NCBI GenBank assembly: GCA_013336525.1
Contig: JAAXTM010000002.1
Coordinates: forward strand, 620,001 to 684,000
Source: Geobacteraceae bacterium
Lineage (GTDB): Bacteria > Desulfobacterota > Desulfuromonadia > Geobacterales > Pseudopelobacteraceae
DNA: 64,000 nucleotides
Reading direction: 5' to 3'
Positions 44,256 to 53,181 of the stretch are shown one piece after another. The notes under the pieces were generated by a model, which was not told where the DNA came from, searched no databases, and saw only the letters and a program-made list of their open reading frames with translations. The position numbers and the translations under genes were made by a program. Numbering within the stretch: position 1 is the stretch's first letter; each line of letters begins with the position of its first letter.

Positions 44256-45014
44256 TTAGTTCCCCTTTTCCTGTTCCATACATCGGTAAAAATTAGCCCA
44301 ATACTCTTGAGATATGTTTTCATTTATGTGATAGAGACTTTTTTGTTCAACAATTTTGACAATAGCCTCATCATCTGCTGTCACTATTTCATAACCTACG
44401 GATTCGATTACTGCCGAAAAGAACTGATAATCCTCATCATAGTCAAGGGTAAAACGAAGTTTATCGTCTGCTGCCGGACTAAATAATTTTATTTCTGTAA
44501 TCTTAGTATCGTCAAAAATACTGCCCCAGCCAGTTTCCAGCACATCTTTGCGATGCCCGTCAAGTGAAGTGGCAAGAAAACTTGTAGAATAACCAAAACT
44601 ATTCATCCCAAATGGCAATCCGGATGTCTTTACATATGGAGTGTCTGTTAACAATGCCTGATAAACGGCACGCATAGCGCGCACAGAACAAAGAATGTCG
44701 TCGCCATCAACAGCAACGATAGCATCTAGACCCAACGCCTTTGCGGCTTGGTGGTGTCTCAACGGAATGTTGTCTATTGCACCAAAAAAGACTTGAGTAC
44801 CAGAATCGTTGAAACGTTCAAAGTCCCGATTTTCCGGTTCATCCGAACTGGCGATAACTGAAATTACGTTGCCGTCTGCAATCTCCCTGGAAAATTCATG
44901 GGCAATTCTAGCCAATAGATAGCCCATAAGCGGCTTATCCCCAACCTGAAGCAGATGCTTGCGCGGCAAACGAGATGAGCCAAGCCTGGCAGTTACAAAA
45001 ATTCCGATTCTCAC
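44256..45014 (-). CDS. cytidylyltransferase (CMP-nonulosonate synthetase candidate)
   Basis: Nucleotidyltransferase of 252 residues in the CMP-sugar family (NeuA/KdsB/SpsF type). The NTP-binding start is GIFVTARLGSSRLPRKHLLQ, then IVAVDGDDILCSVRAM with the metal-binding aspartates. It would activate the nonulosonic acid as CMP sugar in the cytoplasm. The ARLGSSRLP loop is closer to the SpsF/KdsB form than to the NeuA ARGGSKRIP form, so a non-sialate specificity is possible. It overlaps the Gfo/Idh gene upstream by four bases and immediately precedes the aminotransferase. Confidence 0.82.
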   Translation of the reverse strand: MRIGIFVTARLGSSRLPRKHLLQVGDKPLMGYLLARIAHEFSREIADGNVISVIASSDEPENRDFERFNDSGTQVFFGAIDNIPLRHHQAAKALGLDAIVAVDGDDILCSVRAMRAVYQALLTDTPYVKTSGLPFGMNSFGYSTSFLATSLDGHRKDVLETGWGSIFDDTKITEIKLFSPAADDKLRFTLDYDEDYQFFSAVIESVGYEIVTADDEAIVKIVEQKSLYHINENISQEYWANFYRCMEQEKGN

Positions 45015-46042
45015 CCGTTGAACCTCACGTATGCTCCGCTTCGGTCTGCTTCCTCGATAGCATAGAGGAGTTTAAGTACCCGATGGTCGTTTTCCAGGCT
45101 ATTGCTGAAAGGTCGCTTTCCTTCTATTGCCTCGATAAAATTACGGATTTCATCGATGTACATACTTTCACCGATATTGGCATTATATCCGGCTGCAGCA
45201 CTACCCATATCGTATTCGATCTTCTCCCACACTCCCTTTTCAGGATCGAACAGTCGAACAGAGTTTTCATCCCAATCCCAAATCAACTGCTGCAGATCAC
45301 CGTTAATCAGGAGTCGGCGCGTAGCGTGGCGAGAAACTACATCCACCGTGAATGATGCTAGAAAATTACCGTAATCTAACAGGGCATTATAGGTGTCGTC
45401 AATTTGCGCAGCCCCGGAAATATCAATGGTTTTCCTGAAATTACCGCAGACCCTGTCAGGGAACCCGAATACCCTGGTGAACCAGGAAAGCTCAAACGGA
45501 ACTATTTCGCGGCCGCCGCCGGTGGCAGGATTGGAAACATAGTAATCGCTAACCGCCTCATATGTATGCCAATCAGGAAGAAATTGGCCGGAATGATGTA
45601 TGACGTTGGATATTTTACCAAGCGTCCCACTTTTTACCTTCTCTTCAATAATAGAAATTGCCGGATGGAACAGAAGTGTGGCGGAAGGAGCGGCAACCAT
45701 GGGAGTTCCATTTAGTTCGTTTATAAGTTCAGCCATTCCATCGTCGAGGACGCTGGCTTCGACAAAAAAAGGCAGTCTCTGCTCAAGTGCGGTCATCATA
45801 TATCCGTGGTGCAGATCAGGTGGGACAGATATAATCAGGGCGTTGGGGCGACCTTCGGCAAGAGCAGTCGAAAAATTTTTGTAAGTAGTAACGCCATATT
45901 GTGCCGTTACTTCTTCACGACGATCCAACCTAGGATCATAACCGCAGATTGAATTGGCACCAAGAGCCTGCAAACATCTAATGCGACGCTTACCCATAGA
46001 ACCCAGGCCAATAACTAAAAAACTCATAGAATTATCTTTCAC
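45011..46042 (-). CDS. Gfo/Idh/MocA-like protein (3 of 3), EKP motif lost
   Basis: Oxidoreductase-fold protein of 343 residues (GTG start, or the Met at residue 6: MSFLVIGLGSMGKRRIRCL). Rossmann glycines are normal. The position of the EKP motif reads FFVEASVLDDG, so the lysine and proline are absent. The substrate domain continues with SNVIHHSGQFLPDWHTYEAV and GGGREIVPFELSW. This order (CBS-nucleotidyltransferase, oxidoreductase-like protein, cytidylyltransferase) is that of the Campylobacter ptm region. Lacking the lysine, it may be catalytically modified or non-redox. Confidence 0.8.
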   Translation of the reverse strand: MKDNSMSFLVIGLGSMGKRRIRCLQALGANSICGYDPRLDRREEVTAQYGVTTYKNFSTALAEGRPNALIISVPPDLHHGYMMTALEQRLPFFVEASVLDDGMAELINELNGTPMVAAPSATLLFHPAISIIEEKVKSGTLGKISNVIHHSGQFLPDWHTYEAVSDYYVSNPATGGGREIVPFELSWFTRVFGFPDRVCGNFRKTIDISGAAQIDDTYNALLDYGNFLASFTVDVVSRHATRRLLINGDLQQLIWDWDENSVRLFDPEKGVWEKIEYDMGSAAAGYNANIGESMYIDEIRNFIEAIEGKRPFSNSLENDHRVLKLLYAIEEADRSGAYVRFNG

Positions 46043-47088
46043 GAGAACACCTCGTCATATTCACCATTTGCTCGTTCAAAATCATCAATTTTTCCGATAT
46101 CCAGCCAATATTCACGAATAGGAAATACTGTCGTTGCCATATTCTGCTCAAGCACTTTTTCAAATAATGACGGCATATCGAAATATTCATCTTTTGGAAC
46201 AATGCTTAATATTTCCGGATTCAATAGGTAAATACCGGCACTGACAAAAAAACGATGAACAGGCTTTTCTTCTATCCCTAACAATCTTTGTTTGTCGATT
46301 TTTACGACCCCATATGGAACCTGAAAATCGTACTCTCGTACACACATGGTAGCCACGGATTGATGATCTTCGTGAAAATCCAGCAGATGCTGAAAATTAA
46401 CCTTTGTCAGAACATCAGCATTCATTACCAGAACAGGAAGATCTGTAGTTGTTTGTAGCAGTCCAAGCGCTCCCGCAGTTCCTAATCGCTTGTTCTCATG
46501 CACATAGCTGATTTCTACACCCCAACGTTTGCCATCTCCGCAATAGTCCTGAATCATTTCTGCTTTATAGTTTATTGAAAGGGCAAATCTATAGAGCCCA
46601 TATTCCTTGCAGTTATTGATAATTGTTTCCAGAACCACTTTGTTGCCAACTTTCAGAAGCGGCTTCGGGCACTCTTTAGTAAGGTGTCCAAGCCGAGTCC
46701 CAAGCCCACCAGCCATAAGTACGACCAAATTATCACGTTTTTTTATGCTTAGGATCTCGTCTAAAAGTTCAAGACCAACAATGCATCTATTTTCATCAAG
46801 TACAGGAATCTGGTGAAATTGTTTCCCCTTCATCAATGCAAGGATATTGTCACGGGTCTCGGTTATGCTGACGGAGGTAAACTCTCGGTTCATAACGGTC
46901 TGCACTTGGTCAGTAAGAGATGTCTCATTTAAAATAGCTCTACGGACATCTCCATCTGTCAGGGTTCCCAATAAACGGTTATTATCATCAACAACTAATG
47001 CAATCTGCAAAGCGGTTGCATCAATGATTTTTATCGTGTCAATGATCGATGTTGTTGGGCTTATCAGTACATCTTTCCAACGATTCAT
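46039..47088 (-). CDS. CBS-domain sugar nucleotidyltransferase (PtmE-like)
   Basis: Protein of 349 residues: a CBS pair in residues 1-115 (DATALQIALVVDDNNRLLGT and QIPVLDENRCIVGLELLD), then a nucleotidyltransferase with VVLMAGGLGTRLGHLTKECP, the LVMNADVLTK metal motif and GIEEKP. The same architecture occurs in PtmE, the glucosamine-1-phosphate guanylyltransferase of the Campylobacter legionaminate pathway, which supplies GDP-GlcN for a GDP-linked route. The CBS pair may sense an adenine nucleotide. It overlaps both neighbours by four bases. Confidence 0.85.
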   Translation of the reverse strand: MNRWKDVLISPTTSIIDTIKIIDATALQIALVVDDNNRLLGTLTDGDVRRAILNETSLTDQVQTVMNREFTSVSITETRDNILALMKGKQFHQIPVLDENRCIVGLELLDEILSIKKRDNLVVLMAGGLGTRLGHLTKECPKPLLKVGNKVVLETIINNCKEYGLYRFALSINYKAEMIQDYCGDGKRWGVEISYVHENKRLGTAGALGLLQTTTDLPVLVMNADVLTKVNFQHLLDFHEDHQSVATMCVREYDFQVPYGVVKIDKQRLLGIEEKPVHRFFVSAGIYLLNPEILSIVPKDEYFDMPSLFEKVLEQNMATTVFPIREYWLDIGKIDDFERANGEYDEVFS

Positions 47089-47720
47089 GCAAACTCCCGT
47101 GCAGGTACGCCACGCACCTTTGCACCATCAGAAATATCTTTAATTACAACGGCACCGGCTCCAATCAGACAACCCTTGCTGATTGAAATCCCCTGGATCA
47201 CCGTAGCACCTGTTCCAATATGGCTGCATGCTCCGACAGCTACCCCGCCGGAAAGAGTAACGCCTGGGGATAAATGAACATGATCGCCGATGGTGCAATC
47301 GTGATCCACAGAAGCACGGGTGTTGATGATACTGTTAATTCCGATATGACTTCCCGGCTGTATGACCGCACCGGCCATAACTTGCGCCCCTTCACCGAGA
47401 ACTACACCCGAAGCAATGACCGCAGACGGGTGGATAACATTAGCAAATTCATAGCCCATACCCTTGAACTTTTCGAATAGATGCTGACGATTGACCGGAA
47501 GTCCCACAGAGCCAAGCCCATTTACAAGTTGAATCTCCGAAGGGGGATATTCATTAACTACGGCGTCTCCCCCAAGCACCGACACCCCAAGGATTTTAGT
47601 GCCAGCCAGTAAAGGGCTGTGATCAACAATCCCCACAATAATGGCTGACGATACCAATAGTGCGTCAACCAGCACCTTGGCATGACCACCTGCACCAAGT
47701 ATGATAACCGGCAAATTCAC
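47085..47720 (-). CDS. PglD/NeuD-like sugar O/N-acetyltransferase
   Basis: Acetyltransferase of 211 residues. An N-terminal PglD-type Rossmann domain (VIILGAGGHAKVLVDALL) precedes a left-handed beta-helix with hexapeptide repeats (VVLGEGAQVMAGAVIQPG, HVHLSPGVTLSGGVAVG) and the catalytic histidine in ASVDHDCTIG. It should acetylate an amino group on a sugar. In this operon it is the candidate for the LegH step, acetylating the 4-amino group. It could also complete the PglF/PglE bacillosamine route. It starts with GTG overlapping the legI stop (GTGA). Confidence 0.87.
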   Translation of the reverse strand: MNLPVIILGAGGHAKVLVDALLVSSAIIVGIVDHSPLLAGTKILGVSVLGGDAVVNEYPPSEIQLVNGLGSVGLPVNRQHLFEKFKGMGYEFANVIHPSAVIASGVVLGEGAQVMAGAVIQPGSHIGINSIINTRASVDHDCTIGDHVHLSPGVTLSGGVAVGACSHIGTGATVIQGISISKGCLIGAGAVVIKDISDGAKVRGVPAREFA

Positions 47721-48808
47721 AGTTCTATTACCTCATCAACGCCATAATTCTTACTGGACGTTCGGCCTGACATTTCCCAGTTATGCATCGGCGACAAACC
47801 ATTTCCGGGGCGTTTAACTGAAATGCTTTCAGCTGTGAATAGCTCACCAGATGTAATCGAACGCGCAGCCACCAGACTCTTCCTTGCAACATTTATGTTC
47901 TTTAGTTCACTTGGAGTTGGATACTTTCTGCCGGAACCGAGCGCTTGCTCAACAATACGAATTGCAGCAACCATCTGCTTCAGCTCCGCTGGTTCAAGCG
48001 ACGCTTTGTGATCAGGACCGGGGAGATTACTGTCAAGGGTGAAATGTTTTTCAATAACCACAGCCCCACGAGCAACAGCGGCAATCGGCACGGTAATGCC
48101 TTCCGAGTGGTCAGAATAGCCAACCGGCAAACCAAAGGCGCTCCTCAGGGTGTCCATCACCTTCAAGTTGACATCCTCAAACGGAGCCGGATATTCGGTA
48201 GTGCAGTGCAGAAGTGTCACCCTATTCTGCAAAACTGACTGCCCCTGAGCAGAACAGTAGGCTGCGCGAAAAGCAGATATTGAAGGCTTGCTGCTGCCCA
48301 GATAACCAAAGGCGAGAACACCAAGCGCATCTTCAACTTCACCGAGCGTACACATACCGGTTGAAAGAATCACCGGTTTTCCGGTCTGGGCAATTTTGAG
48401 CAGTAGTGGAGCGTTGGTTATATCTCCGGAGGGAATCTTGATAATTGGCAAATCGAATCGCCGTGCCAAGAGGTCTACACTCTCAAGATCAAATGGTGTT
48501 GAAAGAAATTCGATGCTGCAGACTTTGCAATGTTCAATCAGGGTTTCATGAGCATGCTCGTCCAGTTCCAGCTTGCGGATCATTTCGTGCTGGGATTCGT
48601 CAGAAGCCGTTGTCCTCGCCTGATATTCTGCTTTAGGCGCCAAGCGGCTCACTAACTTGTCCGCCTTAAAGGTCTGGAATTTAACGGCATCGGCACCGGC
48701 TTCTGCAGCAACTTCCACCAGTTTTTTTGCCATATCGAGCGAACCGTTATGGTTTACCCCAGCTTCGGCGATTATGTAGGTGTGGTGAGCTTGCATCGTG
48801 TCTCTCAA
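47717..48808 (-). CDS. legI: N-acylneuraminate/legionaminate synthase (NeuB family)
   Basis: Condenses phosphoenolpyruvate with a 2,4-diamino-type hexose to form a nonulosonic acid. The 363 residues include an aldolase-type barrel with HTYIIAEAGVNHNGSLDMAK, KFQTFKADKLVS and PIIKIPSGDITNAPLL, and the metal/substrate-binding VIEKHFTLD with GPDHKASLEP. The C-terminal SAF antifreeze-like domain is present (VARKSLVAARSITSGELF ... VKRPGNGLSP). The neighbours (legB-, legC- and NeuC-like genes) favour a legionaminic acid product over sialic acid. It overlaps both neighbours by four bases. Confidence 0.92.
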   Translation of the reverse strand: MRDTMQAHHTYIIAEAGVNHNGSLDMAKKLVEVAAEAGADAVKFQTFKADKLVSRLAPKAEYQARTTASDESQHEMIRKLELDEHAHETLIEHCKVCSIEFLSTPFDLESVDLLARRFDLPIIKIPSGDITNAPLLLKIAQTGKPVILSTGMCTLGEVEDALGVLAFGYLGSSKPSISAFRAAYCSAQGQSVLQNRVTLLHCTTEYPAPFEDVNLKVMDTLRSAFGLPVGYSDHSEGITVPIAAVARGAVVIEKHFTLDSNLPGPDHKASLEPAELKQMVAAIRIVEQALGSGRKYPTPSELKNINVARKSLVAARSITSGELFTAESISVKRPGNGLSPMHNWEMSGRTSSKNYGVDEVIEL

Positions 48809-49953
48809 AGGTCGTAAAAACGTTTTGTGCTACTAAGGTTGACGTACTTTAGTTGATCCTTGATTTGTAAGGCTGACTCACCGTATCCATAGAGCGAAAC
48901 GCCAAGTTCAACTCCCTCTCGGAAATGCGAAGAAAGTGCTTTGTTGATTGCTGTCACTATGGATTCAGTTGTTTCCTGACAGTCAATAATCGAACCAGCT
49001 TTAAGTCTCCCCGACTGACGATCACCGATATTGACCGTTGGAATATTGCAGGCAGGAGCCTCAATAATGCCGCTGGAGGAGTTACCGATTATGGCATCAA
49101 CAAGCCGTAGCGCACTCAGGTAACGCACCTGCCCCATAGAGGTAAAGACTGCGACCCGACCTTTGTTGAGAAGTGCATATTCATCAATCATCTGTATCAG
49201 AATTCTGCCATCGGTGTCGGAGTTAGGTTTGGTGAAAATGATCTTTGTATCCGGAAACTGATCCAGCGCATTGAGTAGTGCCTGCATTGCTGTTGCAGGT
49301 TCAACTGCGCCGAGAGTTGCAGGGTGATACGTAACCAGAAAACAGGAGGTGCCCAGTTCAAAGTTTAAGCTCTGTTCAAGCTGGGATCTGTCCAGAAGCT
49401 GCAAGCGTTGGAGATTTTCAATTCCAAGCGCACCAACGTTAAAAACCGTGTTTGGATGTTCCCCCAGCTGAATGACCCGGGTGCGATAAGGTTCTGCAGC
49501 CACAAAATGCAGATGTGACATTTTGGTAATGGCATGACGGACACTTTCGTCAATAGCGCCTTCCGTTGTCTCTCCACCGTGGATATGAGCAATAGGAACC
49601 CGGGCCACCAATGCAGCCTGGGTGGCAGCCAGAATTTCGTAACGGTCTCCAAGGACGACTATTACATCAGGCTTCAGCCGATCCAGTGCATCGGCAAAAC
49701 CGATCACACCAAGGCCTATTGACTTGGCAATTCCGACCGGAGTGTCGCTGGAAAGTAACATCTCTACCTTGGCATCAATTATAAAACCATCTTCCTCAAT
49801 AGTCCTATAGGTGAGACCAAATTCCGGAGAAAGGTGCATGCCTGTAACAATCAGTTGCAGCTGCAGGTCTGTATCTTCCTGAATCTCTTTCATCAGCCAG
49901 TAGAGCAGCCCATATTCAGCTCTGGTGCCGGTGACAACGCAGATCTTACGCAT
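48805..49953 (-). CDS. legG: NDP-N-acetyl-sugar 2-epimerase (hydrolysing), NeuC/LegG type
   Basis: Epimerase of 382 residues that hydrolyses an NDP-2-acetamido sugar while inverting C2, giving the free ManNAc-type hexose for the NeuB-type enzyme. The GT-B-like fold is clear from ICVVTGTRAEYGLLYWLMKE, the VLGDRYEILAA loop, IAHIHGGETTEGAIDESVRH, SNSDTDGR-like phosphate region, and IIGNSSSGIIEAPA. Here it probably acts on a GDP- or UDP-linked 2,4-diacetamido sugar. It overlaps legC by eight bases and legI by four. Confidence 0.9.
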   Translation of the reverse strand: MRKICVVTGTRAEYGLLYWLMKEIQEDTDLQLQLIVTGMHLSPEFGLTYRTIEEDGFIIDAKVEMLLSSDTPVGIAKSIGLGVIGFADALDRLKPDVIVVLGDRYEILAATQAALVARVPIAHIHGGETTEGAIDESVRHAITKMSHLHFVAAEPYRTRVIQLGEHPNTVFNVGALGIENLQRLQLLDRSQLEQSLNFELGTSCFLVTYHPATLGAVEPATAMQALLNALDQFPDTKIIFTKPNSDTDGRILIQMIDEYALLNKGRVAVFTSMGQVRYLSALRLVDAIIGNSSSGIIEAPACNIPTVNIGDRQSGRLKAGSIIDCQETTESIVTAINKALSSHFREGVELGVSLYGYGESALQIKDQLKYVNLSSTKRFYDL

Positions 49954-51133
49954 GGTTCAGTCCTGTGCCTAATATGACGCTACTTGGGATATTGAGCAAT
50001 CGTTGCTCAAAACTTTCCGCAACCGACAAGTCCATTTTCGGGCAGCCGGTAAACATGGGCAGTTTATGCATCAGTGTCCAGGCAGGACGCGTCATGACGC
50101 CGGTATCGTTTGTCGCCTCCAGCAGGGCATTCCGTTGTCCTGCACATTCCTCATCAAGCAGCAGTGTATTGAGCCAATAGTTGCTCCGGCTGTTGGCTGG
50201 TTCTGAAAAAAAACGAATGCCTGGAATCCCTGTAAAGGCCTGATGATAGCGCTCTGCAAGATCACGCTTGGCTGCCAGAAAACCAGGCAGCTGCTCCAGT
50301 TGGGCACAGCCGATTGCCGCATTGATATTCGGCATACGATAGTTATAGCCGACCATGTCGTGGTTGAACTCCCAACGGTGCGGAACTTTTGCAGTAGTTG
50401 TGATGTGCTTGGCCAGACGGCCAAGTTCTTCATCATTTGTCAGGATTGCTCCACCGCCTCCAGTGGTGATTGTCTTATTGCCATTAAAGCTTAGGGCAGA
50501 CAGCAGGCCCCACTGTCCCGTATGACGCCCCTTGTAAAGTGAGCCAAGTGATTCGGCCGCATCTTCGATCAATGTGATATCAAATCTCTGACAGACCTCC
50601 ACAAGCGGATCAAGGTCAACAGGGTGTCCAAAGGTGTGCATCGGCACTATTGCCTTGATACGCCGGCCGGTCAAGCGGTTGTAGCACCCATCAGTCCGAT
50701 GCTCTGCAATCTCTTCAAGGTAAATATTAAGCTTACTGGAATCTACACCAAGCGTCGCTTCCTCACTGTCAATAAAATGCGGAATCGCACCACAATAGGA
50801 AACTGCGTTGGCAGTAGCGATAAAAGTAAGAGCCGGCATAAGGACTTCATCGCCCGGTTTAACGTCGGCCAGTAACAGGCAGATATGCAACGCCGCAGTA
50901 CCATTGACAACGGCAATGGCACGCTTGACACCGGTATAAGCGGCCAGATCTTCTTCAAAACGGTCAACGAACTTACCAACAGAGGAGACCCAACCGGTAT
51001 CAAGACACTCCTTGACATAAGTCCACTCATTGCCGGTGATACAAGGCTCATGCAACGGAATGAGTCCGTCACCTGACGGCAAAACTGTTTGCAAAGCATT
51101 GATTACGGCCTGTGTACTGAAGCTGGCTGTCAT
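49946..51133 (-). CDS. legC: sugar 4-aminotransferase LegC (DegT/DnrJ/EryC1/StrS)
   Basis: PLP-dependent aminotransferase of 395 residues that aminates C4 of the 4-keto sugar made by LegB. Marks: CLDTGWVSSVGKFVDRFEED, KPGDEVLMPALTFIATANAV, the aspartate of IEDAAESLGSLY and the lysine of LSFNGNKTITTGGGGAIL. The LIPLHEPCITGNEWTYVKEC beginning is characteristic of the LegC subfamily. It overlaps legB by four bases (ATGA). Membership in the legionaminate set rests on both sequence and position. Confidence 0.9.
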   Translation of the reverse strand: MTASFSTQAVINALQTVLPSGDGLIPLHEPCITGNEWTYVKECLDTGWVSSVGKFVDRFEEDLAAYTGVKRAIAVVNGTAALHICLLLADVKPGDEVLMPALTFIATANAVSYCGAIPHFIDSEEATLGVDSSKLNIYLEEIAEHRTDGCYNRLTGRRIKAIVPMHTFGHPVDLDPLVEVCQRFDITLIEDAAESLGSLYKGRHTGQWGLLSALSFNGNKTITTGGGGAILTNDEELGRLAKHITTTAKVPHRWEFNHDMVGYNYRMPNINAAIGCAQLEQLPGFLAAKRDLAERYHQAFTGIPGIRFFSEPANSRSNYWLNTLLLDEECAGQRNALLEATNDTGVMTRPAWTLMHKLPMFTGCPKMDLSVAESFEQRLLNIPSSVILGTGLNHA

Positions 51134-52140
51134 ATATTGTAACGATCAGCCTTGTAGCAGGCCAGATTTTCTGGTTTAGCAAACCACTCAATTGTTTCGC
51201 TCAGCCCCCGTCGCAGACCATCATGACCGGCATATTCAGGCTTCCAACCTGCCAACCCTAAGGCTTTTTGATTATCAGCCCATAGGCGCTCAACTTCACT
51301 TTTATCTGGGCGCAGTCGAACATCATCAGTCTCAATCTCGATCTTAACATTCATGATATCGGCAATCATCGCAACTGTCTCACCGATCGAAATTTCATAA
51401 TTGCTGCCTATGTTAATAACTTCACCTGTCGATTGGTCAGATTCTGCAACGGCAATGAATCCTGCCACAGTATCTGCCACATAGTTGAAATCTCTCGTGG
51501 GATGCAGCGAACCAAGCTTGATATTGCGAGCGCCGTTGGCAATCTGCGTGATGATGGTAGGGATCACAGCACGGGCAGACTGGCGCGGGCCATAGGTATT
51601 GAATGGACGGATTACCGACACCGATGTACCAAATGAAGAATAGAAGGACATGGCGATTTGGTCAGCACCTATCTTGGATGCCGAGTATGGAGACTGTCCT
51701 TGGAGTGGATGTTCCTCGGTGATGGGGACAAAGCGGGCAGTGCCATAAACTTCACTGGTTGATGTATGGACCACCTTTGAGACTTCAAGTTCGCGGGCGG
51801 CCTGCACGATGTTAAGTGTACCCTTGACGTTGGTATCAATATAAGTGTCAGGGGAGTGGTAAGAGTAAGGGATCGCAATCAGCGCCGCCAGATGAAGAAC
51901 AACGTCGCACCCTTTCATAGCTGTTTTTACACCATGTGGATCGCGGATATCGCCAGCAAAAATATCGAGTGACTTTTTGATATCCGGTTCAGACTGGTCA
52001 AGCCAACCCCAGGAATTAAATGAGTTGTAGAGTACAAAGGCACGCACATCATGGCCTCGTCTAACCAATTCCTCTATCAAATGAGAACCGATAAATCCGT
52101 CAGCACCGGTTACAAGAATTTTTTTGTTGTTAAGCCTCAT
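51130..52140 (-). CDS. legB: NAD-dependent NDP-GlcNAc 4,6-dehydratase LegB
   Basis: Extended SDR of 336 residues, first committed enzyme of the legionaminate pathway. NAD binding: KILVTGADGFIGSHLIEELV. LegB-type hallmark VLYNSFNSWGWLDQ, the serine in VVHTSTSEVYGTA, the Tyr-x3-Lys in SPYSASKIGADQIAM. In Campylobacter LegB uses GDP-GlcNAc, while UDP-GlcNAc is used by other relatives. Downstream genes follow with four- to eight-base overlaps, so this is the first cistron of a twelve-gene operon extending to 40199. The promoter is likely in 52141-52264, between it and hepT. Confidence 0.92.
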   Translation of the reverse strand: MRLNNKKILVTGADGFIGSHLIEELVRRGHDVRAFVLYNSFNSWGWLDQSEPDIKKSLDIFAGDIRDPHGVKTAMKGCDVVLHLAALIAIPYSYHSPDTYIDTNVKGTLNIVQAARELEVSKVVHTSTSEVYGTARFVPITEEHPLQGQSPYSASKIGADQIAMSFYSSFGTSVSVIRPFNTYGPRQSARAVIPTIITQIANGARNIKLGSLHPTRDFNYVADTVAGFIAVAESDQSTGEVINIGSNYEISIGETVAMIADIMNVKIEIETDDVRLRPDKSEVERLWADNQKALGLAGWKPEYAGHDGLRRGLSETIEWFAKPENLACYKADRYNI

Positions 52141-52264
52141 ATCAGTTCCACACTCGCATTGTTTTCAACCATCGCTTGTTTCTCCCGTTCAGCAAACATG
52201 GTTAAATTAGGGTAATAGGGGCACTTCCCGTATTTTTAATCTCAACTTGATTTCTCTTCTAAAC

Positions 52265-52744
52265 CTACTCCGCAGAGCGACCACACTTTTCGCCCTTGGG
52301 CGACGAGCCGTCTTTCTGGATTTGAACAAATCCAGACAATCCCAAAGCATTACCGATCTGCCGCAAGTACTGATCCACATCATCTAAGCTGTTCATGATC
52401 TGGCCACAGATTACTTCCTGATCAATCTTTTCATAATCATGCGCTAGAAAGTTTCTAAAACCGGCTATACTCGCAAAGCGATAGGCAAACTCTGAATCAA
52501 GAATATGACTGTCCCCCAAAATATCGAATGACTCTGCATAGGACTGAGGTATTCTTAATCCTTTATGCTTTATTACTAACTCCGCCAACACAATGCAGCT
52601 ATCTGACAACAGGTAGAGGTAATGGAGTAAAGCACCACGGTACACTGGATCAGTGGCAAATCTCATCCTGCAGTCATCCTTGATTGAGCGGATTGTTTCA
52701 AGATGCTCGTTAATTCGCCCTATCTTTTGAAGTATGCGTTCCAC
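52265..52744 (-). CDS. HepT-like toxin (HEPN domain)
   Basis: HEPN-domain protein of 159 residues. The RNase signature R-X4-H-X-Y is seen as R97-N-F-L-A-H102-D-Y104 inside a helical protein, matching HepT toxins, which are inhibited by an MntA-type nucleotidyltransferase. It starts with GTG overlapping the mntA stop by one base (TAGTG), as expected for a two-gene toxin-antitoxin operon. The C-terminal extension (SGFVQIQKDGSSPKGEKCGR) is dispensable-looking. It marks the boundary between the nonulosonate operon and the next segment. Confidence 0.88.
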   Translation of the reverse strand: MERILQKIGRINEHLETIRSIKDDCRMRFATDPVYRGALLHYLYLLSDSCIVLAELVIKHKGLRIPQSYAESFDILGDSHILDSEFAYRFASIAGFRNFLAHDYEKIDQEVICGQIMNSLDDVDQYLRQIGNALGLSGFVQIQKDGSSPKGEKCGRSAE

Positions 52745-53139
52745 TAAACCCCCATGGCGTAGCGCCGCTGGAATTTAAAGTCGATGGATCTATGCAGCAC
52801 ATTTAACTCAAATTCATTTCTGGCATCATCATCGTTCGTGTAAAGAACGTGCCCATTCCTGACTATTTCATCATTCAAGATCAGATTCCCGGACAGATTC
52901 AGCAGTACCAGGTCAATGTCATTTCTTTTCAGCCTGCGGCACAGGTCTGAATACAAACTCAATTTCAGGGCCGTTCCGTTTTTTTTATCACTGGCGCGCG
53001 GCAAAACAGCGATATCAATATCGCTTGATGATGATGTTGCACCCTTTGCTGTTGAACCAAAAAGATACACAGCCACTATATCTTCACCGTATTTGATAAA
53101 TGCAGGGGCCAGATCTATTTTTAATTGTTCAACATCCAT
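52744..53139 (-). CDS. MntA-like minimal nucleotidyltransferase antitoxin
   Basis: Minimal nucleotidyltransferase of 131 residues. The active-site motif G28-S29-X10-D40-X-D42 is intact (LFGSTAKGATSSSSDIDIAV). Known MntA proteins neutralise HepT by adding AMP units to a tyrosine of the HEPN domain; the Tyr in R-N-F-L-A-H-D-Y of the partner is a fitting target. It is co-transcribed with hepT and lies 42 bases from a second nucleotidyltransferase gene on the same strand. Confidence 0.88.
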   Translation of the reverse strand: MDVEQLKIDLAPAFIKYGEDIVAVYLFGSTAKGATSSSSDIDIAVLPRASDKKNGTALKLSLYSDLCRRLKRNDIDLVLLNLSGNLILNDEIVRNGHVLYTNDDDARNEFELNVLHRSIDFKFQRRYAMGV

Positions 53140-53181
53140 ATCTGCTCCTGAGCGATGAGCGCGGTTTCCAACCTGTACAGG

